Source: Mesocentrotus franciscanus
Lineage: Eukaryota > Echinodermata > Echinoidea > Camarodonta > Strongylocentrotidae
Reading direction: 5' to 3'
DNA: 64,000 bases
Assembly: GCA_037976565.1 (NCBI GenBank)
Contig: CP137672.1
Span: 25,865,140-25,929,139, forward strand
Under the pieces are notes generated by a model that saw nothing but the letters and a program-made list of their open reading frames with translations, did no database searches and was not told the origin of the DNA. Made by a program: the position numbers and the translations under genes. The number at the start of each line of letters is the position of its first letter. The stretch's first letter is position 1. This document shows, in pieces, positions 41,060 to 52,575 of the stretch.

Positions 41060-42682
41060 ATACTAACACCTATTGGTTGCATGCTCACCAACAATGGCAT
41101 TTTCTAGAATGACAATTAAATTATGAACCATATATATATATATATATACATGTACTCTTTCGTGTATTTTTCCTTATAATTAGATAGGCTATTTTGTTCT
41201 TCTTTTGTACTTAAATCCTTCGAGTATGACATGGGTACCAGGTTTAAATGGTGGACTGATAATATATCATGCACAATCAGGATTGTGGTGCGAGTAATTC
41301 CCAAAAATGTATAATTTATATTCCACTGCTTTTAGTGGCACGATTGGAAACCACCCCTCCCCAAAAGACATCCATAGAAGCACTTTAATTCTAATGGTAC
41401 GATTATCATACTTATATCTTCAGACATCACACAGTGTGTTCAGATGAATATGAATTCTTTCATAATGCATGACAGATTTATATTATTTCAACTGCAAATT
41501 GATTAATTAAATTGGTACACAATATCTGCCACATTTCCGTACATAGGTGAATAATATTATTCGGTAAATTATTCACAGCACGCCAAATAACCATGATTTG
41601 CAGATGGCTCCATGCTAGCTTTTAAATCATGTGTGGAATTATATGTAAGTGGGATGTTCGTTGCGTAATTGATATTGATAGAGTCATGCTAATTAGCTTT
41701 ACTGATATGATGGGGGTATTATCTGCTTCAATGAGCTGCCAAATGGCCGTACATGAATACTGGTACGACTAAGTATAGCGTGCTGCATGTAGTTATGAAA
41801 CCTGGGATTTTGCTCCGTTGCTATCTGGTATTGCTTTCGGCTGCTGGCAGCATACCGAATGTAAAAACATGTCGCAATTATCGTGATTACCCGTAGACAG
41901 ACGTAGTAGTCATTGATTCAAGGGGTGATTGCTATGGGTCATGTAGGGGTATTCGTCCGGGGTCCTCGGTAATTAACTAGCGGCAGACCCCCTAATAATA
42001 GATTTATGAGGACAGAAGTTTCATAAGAAGGATAAGAAAAATTGAACGTACTAAAATCGACGATAACTACACCCTTTCGTTCTGTAAATAGTTAAACAAT
42101 TGATTTTTTGTTTGTATATATGTTTCTATTGTATATTTTCTATCTTGAATTGTTCTGTAAAAAACGTTTTTTTTTTGGACAAGAATTAAAAAATGATCAA
42201 TTTAATTCGCCAATTTGTACGAAGCAATTATAAGAGACGATAATCGTCTACCTTGGTGTCAAATCTGAAAACAGGCACTTTATTTTCAAGTCTGTTTTTT
42301 TCCCTTTGTTACCACTACAATAAACAAAAAGTTAAAGGTCTCAAATAATTGCAACACAACAGAGGCACTCGCTTCATGCACAATATCAGTGGGACCTTTT
42401 GATTAAAATGGATACGCATGCAACTCGTTATTGCGAAACAGTTTGGGAATTCCGAATATGAGGTAATAATATGAGCCAGTTGGATCGCCCTCGGGATGGA
42501 TTTAATATGGAAAGTCGACCATATGTTAAGAACAAACATTCATTTCGAAATATTATGGCACCAGTACGCGATGTGAAGTATACTTCATATGAAGTGCATT
42601 AAAGATACCGCCGAGCACTGGTTATGCAATTACAGCGTTAAACGAACTGTCTGAAAGCAACTGGGAAAAGTTGATTGCATGT
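41060..42682. other. Intergenic sequence, no gene seen
   Basis: An (AT)n run lies at 41131-41150. Reading frames of 62-74 codons on the minus strand show no recognised motifs. No repeats of the families above were recognised. Confidence 0.3.
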
Positions 42683-43399
42683 TTAAAGAGAAGGTTGAGT
42701 TCTGGGGAGAGGTGAAAAATAAATTGTGAGCGTTTTCATTTTTATCATGCAAGTGCGGATGAACATCAGATGAAAAATGTTCCCTAAAAGCATGGCTCTT
42801 CAAATGCTTTCATATTCTAAATAATATGTAACAGCTAAACACAATGTGGGCCTCATTTTAATGCCACATGTTTGTGAATTCCTATTTTTTTATAATTCAA
42901 TTATTTGATTTCCACATATTATGGGAAGGATCACCCTTTTCAACTAAAAGCTGGTCTTCAAAGGGGTCCATCCACAAAATAAAAATACAAATTGTTGATA
43001 AAATACATTTGAAATATGATTACAATGATAAACAAGCAAACAAAAACAAACAAACGAAATTATTATATATAAATAAAGAAAAACAGAAATGTGCAGGGTA
43101 GGGGAAAGAAAGAAACAAGGAATAGAGAGGCGAAAGAGAAAACCAAGTATAAAATTGTTGCGTATAAAACAAATCAAAACAAAATAAAACAAATCATCAC
43201 CATATACATGTACATCTTTCTGTGTACAGTGCCTGTTACTTTTACCAAGACTGTGCCAAATTTCTTATCATTTTGATGATTCTAGAACCTTGCAGTACAC
43301 ACCAATACTTATATGCTGCATGATCAACTTTTTCTGGTCGATTCCACACCGTTTCTTTCACAATGCTTTTGCATGACCAGAATTCAACTTTATATTTAA
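42683..43399. mobile_element. TTAA-type MITE, AAGAGAAGGTTGAGTTCTGG family, interrupted
   Basis: The left end TTTAAAGAGAAGGTTGAGTT and its inverse at the right (AATTCAACTT...TTTAAG, ending 43399) bracket a family member split by about 330 bp of foreign sequence (about 42875-43200). The right half shares CAAGACTGTGCCAAATTTCT, CTTGCAGTACACACCAATAC and ACACCGTTTCTTTCACAATG with 54711-55102 read in reverse. Confidence 0.75.
42875..43100 (+). repeat. Partial second-family SINE body with A-rich tail, nested in the MITE
   Basis: Shares ATTTCCACATATTATGGGAAGGATCACCC and AAAAGCTGGTCTTCAAAGGG-type blocks with 40415-40485 and continues to an A-rich AAACAAAAACAAACAAACGA tail near 43038. Head absent. Confidence 0.6.
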
Positions 43400-43464
43400 G
43401 AGTTGATGTATGCTATACGAGGTTTAAGAATGATAAAAAGAAAAGAAAATTGACTCAGTCGTGA

Positions 43465-43795
43465 AGTGATTGAGAAAGGTTGACTATGTAGGACATAAAA
43501 AATGTATGTGTACTGAGGTTTTGAATGATCTAAGTGAATAGAAATTTACTCAATCCTGCTAAAGATTACATGCATTGCACATAGAAATGCGTATATGGGA
43601 CTACACACACATCTGGCATGAACATTTAGTCCAACTTTTCAGCTATTTCTCGTCATATTTCAAGTAGGAGGGCATTTGAAAAGCAATCTTTTTCAGGGGA
43701 AATTTCTACTTGGATATTTTTCCAGATTGACATAGAATAATAAGAATTTATTATTTTAAATTACCAAAACTCAACCTTCTCTTAAAAAGCAGCTG
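43465..43795. mobile_element. Diverged copy of the AAGAGAAGGTTGAGTTCTGG MITE family
   Basis: Right end AAAACTCAACCTTCTCTTAA (43768-43787) and interior ATGCGTATATGGGACTACAC and GAGGGCATTTGAAAAGCAAT match 54895-55000. The left end (GAAAGGTTGACTATG) is diverged. Confidence 0.65.
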
Positions 43796-43799
43796 TTGT

Positions 43800-44825
43800 A
43801 TTACTCATCGTTTACACTGAGCGTATAATATAAAACGAACGGAAGCATTATAACGTATTAATGGTATTCGTTAAAAAAATATAAAAGCTAGCCAGGCACC
43901 CATGGGAAATGTCGGCAAATGGTCTAGGCAGAGTATTTGTTTAATATTACCATAATATCTTTATCATATATCCAATCATTACGTTACGATTCTCTCTTAA
44001 TGTTCTATAGTTTAATATCAACATTTCTTTGCTGCATTTTAATTCATTTTTTAATCAGTTCATTTTGGGAAATCCCAGAAAACAAAATGCGCAGTGAGAA
44101 ATTATCCCATTACTCCAACTTCATTAGTATCTGTGACTTAAAAGTGGCCTTTCAAGACCTTTTTTAACGAAAAGTATCTTTGAAATGAAAGTAAAAATCA
44201 TGTTACACTATTGCTACCTATAATGAAACGATACCCGTTGAGATAATGCATGTAGCCGGGCCAATACGTTGAAGACTGTTTGCATATAAGCCTCAACTAC
44301 GTTTCGGTACAACAATATACCAAAAACGTAACACATAATTAGGATGGTAGCAGAAACATGATACATAACCTCAACTAAATCAAAGAAGGTCGTTTTCATT
44401 AAGGATATGAAGGGATTCTGGTTAGGGCCCCAAAGTCAGTATGCTGAGCTCGGAAGTGCTCTTGTTTTTTCACCTTTTTCTTCTGATGACAGCTTACATG
44501 CATACGCTATTTATAAACACCACGCACGTAATTGATTACAGTGAAACCCACTTCCTACATAGACAAATTGATGGCGCAATTTATGGCTAAACCAGATTAT
44601 TTGAAAGCCATTGACCATCCCCGCTGGATGACAACGAGCTAGAGAGAAAGGGTCAATAAAAACGATATTTTTAGAGAGTAATGAAATAAGTGCGTGTGTG
44701 ACCCCTTGGGGTCTTCAGTGACAGTGTTTTAAAGCACCGTTCTTCATGTCGACGTTTTCAAGTCGAGATTAATCAAGTGAGGAACGATTGTGAGGTGATT
44801 GAGATAGGGGGAGAGGTAGAGCGGT
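43800..44825. other. Intergenic sequence, no gene seen
   Basis: Frames of 60-76 codons (43937-44167 plus, 44214-44399 minus) are hydrophobic but match no family I recognise and lack context. A direct search would be needed. Confidence 0.3.
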
Positions 44826-44832
44826 AGAAAAG

Positions 44833-45095
44833 AAGAAGAAGAAGAAGAAGATGAAGAAGGAGGAGGAGGAGAATGATATAATGAAAAGAAAAAGAATGAG
44901 AAGAAGAAGATGAAGAAGTAGAAGAAGAAGAAGAAGAAGAAGAAGAAGAAGAAGAAGAAGAAGAAGAAGAAGAAGAAGAAGAAGAAGAAGAAGAAGAAGA
45001 AGAAGAAGAAGAAGAAGAAGAAGAAGAAGGAGAAGAAGGGGGAGGAGAATGAGAATATTAAAAGAAGAAGGAGAAGAAGAAGAGAGAGAGAGAGG
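44833..45095 (+). repeat. Long (GAA)n/(AAG)n purine tract
   Basis: Nearly uninterrupted purines for about 260 bp, with a pure AAG run of about 105 bp near 44925-45029. Such homopurine mirror-repeat DNA can form triplex structures. Confidence 0.95.
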
Positions 45096-45194
45096 GATGG
45101 GAGGGTCGTTTTCCGCAGAACAATTAAAGAAAATCAGAGATATTAAAGACTGATGAGAGAAAGCATAGTAAAAGTGTGTAAGAAGAAAGAGATG

Positions 45195-45400
45195 ATAATG
45201 ATAATAATAATATTCCGCTTTTATATAGCGCTTTATACATCTACGATGTCTCTAAGCGCTTTACAGATATACTATTACCCCGTTCATTGGATTTAATGCT
45301 TGCCCGCACACACTGTGTGCACAATCTCCACTCCCTGGGGAGTATTCCAGTCAGGCATTACTTGACGGGTGCGACTGAGACGGAAAGTTAGGACGAAGAG
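45195..45400 (-). repeat. SINE-like fragment with ATATAGCGCTT block
   Basis: TTATATAGCGCTTTATACAT, CTCTAAGCGCTTTACAGATA and TATTACCCC are the reverse complement of the ends of the first SINE family (GGGGTAATAATAG..AGCGC...GCGCTATATAA at 57555-57625). The rest (45295-45370) is shared with no other copy here. Confidence 0.55.
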
Positions 45401-45414
45401 TGAAATTGAGGAGA

Positions 45415-45595
45415 TGAGAAAGAGAGAGAGCGAGAGAGAGAGAGAGTGTGTGTGGGGTGTGTGTGTGTGAGGTGTGTATGTGTGGGTGTGTGTGTGTGTG
45501 TGAGAGAGACAGAGAGGGAGAGACAAAGACAGAGATAGAGGAAAAGGGAGAAAGAGAGACAAAGCGAGAGAGAGAGAGAGAGAGAGAGAGCCGAT
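45415..45595. repeat. (GA)n/(GT)n compound microsatellite
   Basis: GAGAGA blocks flank a GTGTGTGT stretch (45445-45505). Confidence 0.9.
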
Positions 45596-45599
45596 GATG

Positions 45600-47230
45600 A
45601 AGTGTTCTCTATAGTGGGTATTGTAGTTCACCTGGAAACAAAATTAACCTTCTATTGATTAACATTTCTTCTCGTACAGGAGGAAAGACCTACACCTGAA
45701 GAACCCATAACATACAAATATTCAATTAACCTACCTGATATACCTGGGAAGAGAGAATAACCTCAGGTATAAATTACAATTAAGGTGCTGCTCACCCACC
45801 AGAAGAAACAAAATTACTTGAGAGGCTATGCTTATAAAACATGTACAGTATGCCTGTCTTCATTCAATATAAAACCTTTTTGCTGTTCTATTTGAACCTT
45901 ATTTGTGTGAGATTTTCTTCAGAATGTTTTGATTGGTAGTTTTTTTTATTTTTCAACATCAGTCTATGAAAATGTTATAACCTATTTTTATAGAACATAA
46001 TTGTTTGTTTTAGCAAATCCCCGGAAATATTGTATTCGATAATATGGGATGCATTACTACACTTAGAAAGAGGACTAAGTCACTAAATTTATTTCTTTTT
46101 AATTTAAATTGTTAAATCCCAGTATTCCTTGAAAAGGGGAAGTTTCAAATATAATTGATTTGAAACTCCTAATAATGGATTTTTTTTACAACAGGATAAT
46201 CTCTAGGCAACTGACCGATTAGGGCTTGATTATTTACGAAAATTCGTGTAACCCGAAGACGCGAAGATCCGATGGAAAGAAATAAGCCGACCGATGTGGG
46301 AAGGCCTATTCATGCAACTCAATGTATGACCCAAAATTCATTACGTTTATACCTTTGAGTCAATTATTGACAACTTTTTTGTGTTCAATCTATTTATACT
46401 TTTAAAAAAAAATCACAAAATTAAATATATCCTTCTAGTCACCTAATCAGCCACATCACTGCACAATTCACCTTAAAATGCATTATCTTAATCACTACTA
46501 ATTAATTTTTCAGGTGCCGTAACCATAGTTACGCATTAATACTTTTGTCGAGATGGTGCGTTAAATACAAACAAAATGTGTGTTAACTATAATAAATGGC
46601 GTATCTAAGAGGGGTATCTTGGTCCGCACGCCCCCTATACAAACCCCATCTGGTATACCATAATAAACATATCAAAAATATGCCCAGTGATGGGCCGTGG
46701 TGGAACTTGACAGATTTTCGCGGAATTATGCCCCTTTTTTGCAGAATCCTGGATCTGCCACTCTTCATTTGGGGACAGGTAGGACCAAACGGGTCAAATA
46801 TTCTTATAAGTGGGATATGCATTTAGGTCGTTAGCATGAATATTGAATGGGTGGCGGCATTCATTCAGGTGGATTGCGACGAGGTAGTCTATACTCTCAA
46901 ACTATATGAAGGGCGTTAAAGGGAGAATTAGACGTGGCGAAGTCGATCGCACAAATATGATTGATTGAATAGAGTCGAGTGATTGCTTTAGCCATCAGAA
47001 ACGTTACATTGTGATTACGCATTTCTGTTACCAATGACTTGTTTCACATTTTTGCACTGTGTAACATAAATCGATATTCGGTTCAAAGGTCAAAGGAACC
47101 AGGAGCCATTTTTGAAATTGGAATGGAAAGGGTCAAGTCCGTATTTTATGACCACTGTAAATAAATTAGGTAGCTAATTAAACATAAAGTTTAGGCACAA
47201 ATTTACGATAAACAAATTAAAATAAAAAAA
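45600..47230. other. Intergenic sequence, no gene seen
   Basis: A segment at 46590-46830 begins AATGGCGTATCTAAGAGGGG, a phrase resembling ends of CAGTGGCGTA-type elements, and has antisense open frames, but no opposite end was found. Otherwise A+T rich. Confidence 0.35.
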
Positions 47231-47236
47231 AAAATA

Positions 47237-47262
47237 GAAAGAGAGAGAGAGAGAGAGAGAGG
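47237..47262. repeat. (GA)n microsatellite
   Basis: About 13 GA units after an A run. Confidence 0.85.
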
Positions 47263-47457
47263 TAGGATATAACACTCATATCTCAGTCCCCCTCTACCCC
47301 CTCCTCTCCTCTTCAACTACAACGACAATACTATTTGCCCCTCAAACAGCCCCCTTTCCTAATTCTCCCTGTTTGGCAGAAATACCGGGAAGAGTACATA
47401 GCGTGGAATGTATGCTAATCTACTTGTTTACGTATTAGGCATCATGGAGTATCAAGT

Positions 47458-47555
47458 TTAGGGTAACCCAAACGAAGGCCTAACCCTAACCCTAAATTTT
47501 TACCATAATCCTAACCTTAACTCTTACACTTACCATAATCCCAAGCCTAACACTT
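47458..47555. repeat. Degenerate telomere-like (CCTAAC)n
   Basis: CCTAACCCTAACCCTAAATT followed by ACCATAATCCTAACCTTAAC and AATCCCAAGCCTAACAC. A variant interstitial array, not a chromosome end because normal sequence continues on both sides. Confidence 0.6.
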
Positions 47556-47696
47556 TGTTTTGGCGCAGGGCCAATGCTGCGTCGTAGCAATGGGATAATA
47601 CCCATCACAAACAATTCCCCTTGTGCCCCTTCCTTAACACACCGTTCAACTTTAATTGCTTTCCTAATAAGGGGGATACCAGTAAAGAGTACAAAA

Positions 47697-47923
47697 GAGC
47701 ACAATGCGCCTTACCCTCACATGTCTACTACCTATAAAAACTTCGACTTGGAGATGATGGTGCGGGTAAATATTACATAGTATACCTGCATGTTTATAAA
47801 GACTACACAAGTACACAAGCTATATTACAATGCGCCTTACCGTCATGTGTTGACTACCTATAAAAACTTGGACTTGGAGATGATGGTGCGGGTAAATATT
47901 ACATAATATACCTGCATGTTTTC
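47697..47923. repeat. Tandem duplication of about 128 bp
   Basis: ACAATGCGCCTTACC(C/G)TCA...CTACCTATAAAAACTT(C/G)GACTTGGAGATGATG occurs at 47700-47795 and 47828-47925 with few changes, separated by about 33 bp (TTTATAAAGACTACACAAGT region). Confidence 0.9.
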
Positions 47924-47929
47924 ATGCTC

Positions 47930-49120
47930 ATAAACAAATATTTTCCGGTTTAGGTTGCTGAAAGCCATCCTGAATTGTTTCCGCTATTAGATCGATTTGG
48001 GTCCATCTATATGTAAACAAACTTATAAAAACGTATTGAAAATCACAAACAGTGAAACACGTCAACACAAAAATAAAGCTATGGGACTGCGAGTTCGATT
48101 TTAGGGCCTACTTTACCTCGTATGCTACATCTTTCTAGCTATTATTGTTTTATTTAATCTACAAGTTTCATTTTAATTATATATTTACCATTCCACAGGG
48201 TTCATTTATTATACAAGTTATTGTACTAAATATTTGTTGCAAACAAACAACCTTCAGTTAAACATTTCGATGTAACTTTTTTTTATTTGTAAATATACTA
48301 GAACTTAGAATATTACAATCAATGGTTTTCACTTATCTTTATTGGCCGTAAGGAAAATTTTGTAGGGCAAGTTTATCAAAATAATACAAGCGAGAAATAC
48401 AAGGGGATCGCTAAAGTTGTGCTATGTCCTGAAAAAGGGAGGCGTTTCAGAGAAAACAACGTATTGTTGATGATGTTCAGATCGTACTGACTATTGTCGT
48501 ATAGAAGCTCTGGAATTCTGCTTTATCAAGATCGGGAAAAAAGTATATCGACCAAACATTTGTCATTACCTTGTCAAATATTTGCCTTTCCTTTAGCATA
48601 TATGCGCAACCTACACTAAAGACCCGCATTTTTCATTCATGTAATTAGCATGATGGACCTTTTTTTCATTCGTTGGTTTGGTGTTGCTTATACAACCATC
48701 ATGGCAAAGCCTTCTATATTCCTCCTACACGGTATTAAGTTAATCCTGATTACCAACATGGTAATGGCATGTAATTCGTATAGAAGGAATTTCGATTTGT
48801 ATGTCACGCAGTATATGGCTGTTTAAACCAGCACAAATAGAAACAGACGTTCTAAAGCTTGCTGGAAATTACATTTATAAGAGCAACTCTCATTTTGCTC
48901 TTTGTGCACATGGGGCGGGACTATATTAACTCGATTTTCTAAGCAGACATTTCAGATAAGGAATTGTCGAATTGCCATTTCACGACTAGTTTGTCAGCTA
49001 ACAAAAACTTAATCAGAATTCAAAATGATTTTTTTTTGTCATGCTCATTCTGAAATGCATTCGTGTGGTCAAACTTTGCTAGGAGAATTATGAAAAACAG
49101 CCGGCACGCTATGATTAAAG
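47930..49120. other. Intergenic sequence, no gene seen
   Basis: A+T-rich DNA; nothing recognised. Confidence 0.3.
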
Positions 49121-49126
49121 GGGTCT

Positions 49127-49321
49127 TTGGTTGGTTGGTTTTACTTGACTGCTAAGAAAGCATGTGTATCCTTGTACGTAAGCAACCAGGGGACCGACGG
49201 CTTACGTTCTTTCCGAGGGACTTGGTAATGAGGATTAATACATTGCCAAAGGGCACTGGCGCATCGACTTGGTTTCGAACCCGAGACCTCCCACTGCTCT
49301 ACCACTGATCCATCCTGCGTC
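49127..49321 (-). repeat. tRNA-derived SINE, second family (antisense copy)
   Basis: Reverse complement shows an A box with GATCAGTGGTAGAGCAGTGG and B box GGGTTCGAAACC, then AGTGCCCTTTGGCAATGTAT, GCCGTCGGTCCCCTGGTTGC and a CCAACCAACCAAA tail. It lacks the 103-bp insert of the 40325 copy. Confidence 0.85.
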
Positions 49322-49324
49322 CAC

Positions 49325-49995
49325 GATTTAGTAGTAAAGGTGAAGGTACTTTAGAAGCTTTCTCACTCTTGACAACCCCATGTGGAAAATATCAAAGTAA
49401 TATGATTACGTTGAAAAGAATGCTCTTGATACGCCCTCACATTTTAAATATGACTGGATAGTTTAATCTTTGGTGTAAACTTTGCTGCGTCATGTAGTCC
49501 CATATACCCATATCTATGTTTAGTGCTTTTCATGTATGTTCAGTCATTTCCAACAAGATTTAGTCGATTTCATGAAACTTGTATTATTCTCATACCTCAA
49601 ACCAGACAATTTATTATACCTCGCTTTCTGAATATCATGATTTTGCATTCATATGGATATTATTTTTATTGCCTCCGCACCTGTCTTCGTGTAGTTGATG
49701 AGTGAGAATTACGTCAATTACATGGAGCCAGTGTTCTGTTGAAAAACATTGGAAGGGGGCTATCTTGAATGTAGAAATACTAGGCTTTCATTCCGCTGAG
49801 TAAAAAGGCGGGAGATGACATGAAAGTGCTTTATGTTTTTATTTGATTGACGTAATCAGATGTAGACTTCAGAATTTTCATGGAAAATGATGCATTGTTT
49901 CATTATCTTGAAATGGGAAAATATGATCCATGTGTTCTGGTGTCATCTTAACATTGTTCTCCCTTTCATGATCACATTCATACATCTTTCTTCCT
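49325..49995. other. Intergenic sequence, no gene seen
   Basis: A+T-rich DNA; nothing recognised. Confidence 0.3.
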
Positions 49996-49996
49996 T

Positions 49997-50125
49997 ATAC
50001 CTCGGTCGCACCGTCAAACCGAATCTAAAGTTACTCCAAACCGAACCGATTCTTGATCTATCTATAGGTAATGTATATAGTTATTTATCTTCGGTCTGCG
50101 GTCTCGTTTGTGTGACTGGGATTTT
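49997..50125. mobile_element. Short element of the CCTCAGT.ACACC family
   Basis: Left ATACCTCGGTCGCACCGTCA followed by AACCGA and right TCGGTCTGCGGTCTCGTTTG followed by TGTGACTGGGAT are inverted and similar to the ends of the next element. About 130 bp. Confidence 0.5.
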
Positions 50126-50162
50126 AGTGTACTTTTTATAACAAGAACAAATCAGTTTTATA

Positions 50163-50576
50163 CCTCAGTTACACCATCGAGACCGACAACAGACCAAACA
50201 TTCCGTGTTATGTCAGTGCGGAGTCGGTTTTGTGTCAGTGTGGAGTCGGTTTTCTGTCAGTGTAGTGTCGGTGATGTGTCAGTGTAGAGTCGGTTTTGTG
50301 TCAGTGTGGAGTCGGTTTTGTGTCAGTGTAGTGTCGGTGTTGTGTCAGTGTAGAGTCGGTTTTGTGTCAGTGTAGTGTCGGTGTTGTGTCAGTGTAGAGT
50401 CGGTTTTTTGTCATTGTGGAGCCGGTTTTGTGTCAGTGTTGGAGTCGGTTTTGTGTCAGTGTAGAGTCGGTTTTGTGTCAGTGTGGAGTCAGTTCTGTGT
50501 CAGTGTGGAGTCGGTTTTGTGACATTGCGGAGTCGGTTTTGTGTCATGTGGAGTCGGTTTGGCGGTGTGACTTAGG
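50163..50576. mobile_element. MITE expanded by a 22-bp minisatellite
   Basis: Starts CCTCAGTTACACCATCGAGA and ends, inverted, CCTAAGTCACACCGCCAAAC. Between the ends lies the 22-bp array listed next. The same end occurs at 39396-39430, so the ends belong to a dispersed family while the array is local. Confidence 0.7.
50211..50565 (+). repeat. 22-bp minisatellite, about 16 units
   Basis: The unit is GAGTCGGTTTTGTGTCAGTG plus TR. About 16 units with three main variants: gAGTCGG, gTGTCGGTG and 21-23-bp length variants. Two-unit alternation (gagtcgg/gtgtcgg) appears in the middle, implying higher-order duplication. Confidence 0.9.
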
Positions 50577-50579
50577 AAT

Positions 50580-51178
50580 CACTCACCAGTAATTTGTAAA
50601 ACATAATGACATCACAATGGAATCAGATCGGAATAGTCTTTTTATGAGGTTACTAATAGTACAAAATGTGCACATCATCATTAGATCTAGTCTCGGGGAT
50701 TTAACAAATAACTTTGAAAGTCTCAACAACGGAGATTCTATATACAAATGAGATAGGAATATTAAATCACATTAAAACCTTACATTCCAGAAAGCATTTG
50801 CTGGAAGTTGTTAATTTAGTATGTTCACATCAGCGTTAGATCTAGTGTTGTAAATCTCAAAATTACCCTTAAAAGTCACAAAAACCTAATGTTACATAGG
50901 TTTATTTTTTTAGGACTAAAAAAAAATCGAGATCAAATGAAATAAATATGAAAATCAGGGAAATGAAATCAGGTAAGAATAGTATGTTCACATCAGCGTT
51001 AGATCGAGACAGTCTATCATGTCAATATATTCAATATAGTCAATATCGTGCAAAGTTTTACAAATCCATTAGAAGCTCAAAACATATAATCACGAAAGAA
51101 TCGTTCATTGTTTTGATACAGTGGTCATAATAAGTTCGAAGTAGCATTAGGATTAGTCTTGAAATCTTTAACCTATAC
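50580..51178. other. Intergenic sequence with a weakly repeated phrase
   Basis: The phrase AGTATGTTCACATCAGCGTTAGATC occurs at 50818 and 50981, and a related TGTGCACATCATCATTAGATC at 50667, spaced about 150-160 bp, suggesting an old tandem triplication. No gene recognised. Confidence 0.5.
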
Positions 51179-51180
51179 CC

Positions 51181-51340
51181 CCACAGAGAGAGATGGGGGG
51201 AGGGGGAGGACTGACATAGAAAGAGATAAGAGCGGGACGGAGAGAGAGAGGGGAGAGTGTGTTAGGGGGAGAGGGAGAGGCGGGCAGGAGAGAGAGAGAG
51301 AGGGGGTGGATGGGAGGGAGTGATAGGGAAGGGGTAAAGG

Positions 51341-51372
<32 letters not shown>

Positions 51373-51382
51373 AAGAAAGGGG
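51181..51382. repeat. (GA)n/GGGA-rich microsatellite
   Basis: Purine-rich repeat with GGGAGA and a (GACA)n run at 51351-51370. Confidence 0.9.
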
Positions 51383-51384
51383 CG

Positions 51385-51874
51385 GATAAGTCATTACACC
51401 TCAAAACTCCAATGCCCCTCATGCTTATTAGTTAACCTGTTTTGAAAATGATGTTTACCATTTTATTGTGTGTTCATGCATGTCGCCCTATATGTCCTTG
51501 TTCTTATGCCAATGGTCCTTCAGTGCCATTTAATCAATATCCTGGTTGTCAATGGGAGGGCAGTGTTGGAGACCGTTAGGTTTCATATCAAACTTTCAAC
51601 GCCCCACAGAGAATTTTTGTTTTACCATGAACGGAATACTCCGACATGCTTCATTGCTAATAATCGCCCGGTGTAATTAGAGTTCCTCTCGATCATTAAA
51701 CCAACCATAATCGTAACGCTCTACAAACTACCTTTTTACAATTTATAATGAAAATGGAGTGGTTGAACTGTTTATAAAACTCTCCTGGAAAGCTGGAAAG
51801 TTTCAAGCAACAAGAATTTAAGTTAAAAGAGTTATTTACTAATTTTGACCTTTTAGCAATGTTACTTTTTTATA
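51385..51874. other. Intergenic sequence, no gene seen
   Basis: A 68-codon plus-strand frame (51470-51676) lacks any recognised motif. Confidence 0.3.
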
Positions 51875-52110
51875 GGTGTCGTGATCTAATGGAGTGTGTA
51901 TCACATGGTTCGCGGTTCAAGTCACGGCACTAATGTCCTTTTAAGACAATAATTTACATAAACTACTCTCCGCTCAGGTGATCTAAATGGGTAACTGGTA
52001 GGAATAAATTTCCTCGAATGCTAGAGCACCTTTTAATAGCCGCTCCGCTAATGCTGGGGTAATAATAGTACAGCGCTTAGAATCATATGTATTAAACGCA
52101 ACATAAATGT
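51875..52110 (+). repeat. tRNA-derived SINE, first family
   Basis: Head GGTGTCGTGATCTAATGGAG with a B box GGTTCAAGTCAC (51914), then the body TCAGGTGATCTAAATGGGTA, ATTTCCTCGAATGCTAGAGC, CGCTAATGCTGGGGTAATAA and AGCGCTTAGAA, closely matching 3069-3300. Ends in T-rich/ATT sequence. Confidence 0.8.
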
Positions 52111-52114
52111 TATT

Positions 52115-52575
52115 TTTGTTATCATTATTATTTTTGTATTATTATTATCATTATATACTACTACTACTACTAATTATAATTGTATATAGGCCTACTGCGT
52201 TTAGACAATTGTTAAACACATTAGTATTAAAGGTTATTATCATTTTAGTGGATGCGTTCAAGACAAGACTGTCCGTAAATAAAACTAAGTTTATTTTTTT
52301 AAATAAAATTTCCACTCTTTATTTGAATAAAATTAGACACTTCGATTACTAATGATAGCTCAATAAGTTTGATTTATATTTCTAAAAGAATAGATCGGAT
52401 GACACTAACCGATTCTCCAAAGATGTCCTCATTAAACATCGTTGTTTACAATTTTATAGCGGTGAGCGAAATTAATAATGATGATATCTATACAGCCGAC
52501 CATTTGTCATTTTTTTTTATGGTCGATTGCTTAATTCCCACCATCCAAGCTAAGCTACTGGCTATAATGTAGAGA
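52115..52575. other. A+T-rich sequence, no gene seen
   Basis: Begins with (ATT)n/(CTA)n simple repeat (52115-52175) belonging to the SINE tail; otherwise nothing recognised. Confidence 0.3.

Noticed and set aside
44214..44399. Hydrophobic 61-codon minus-strand frame resembling a membrane protein
   Set aside because: Short, isolated, in A+T-rich DNA where hydrophobic codons are expected; no motif or splice signal supports it.
50211..50565. CRISPR-like regular repeats
   Set aside because: The 22-bp units are contiguous with no unique spacers, and the host is a eukaryote; it is a minisatellite.
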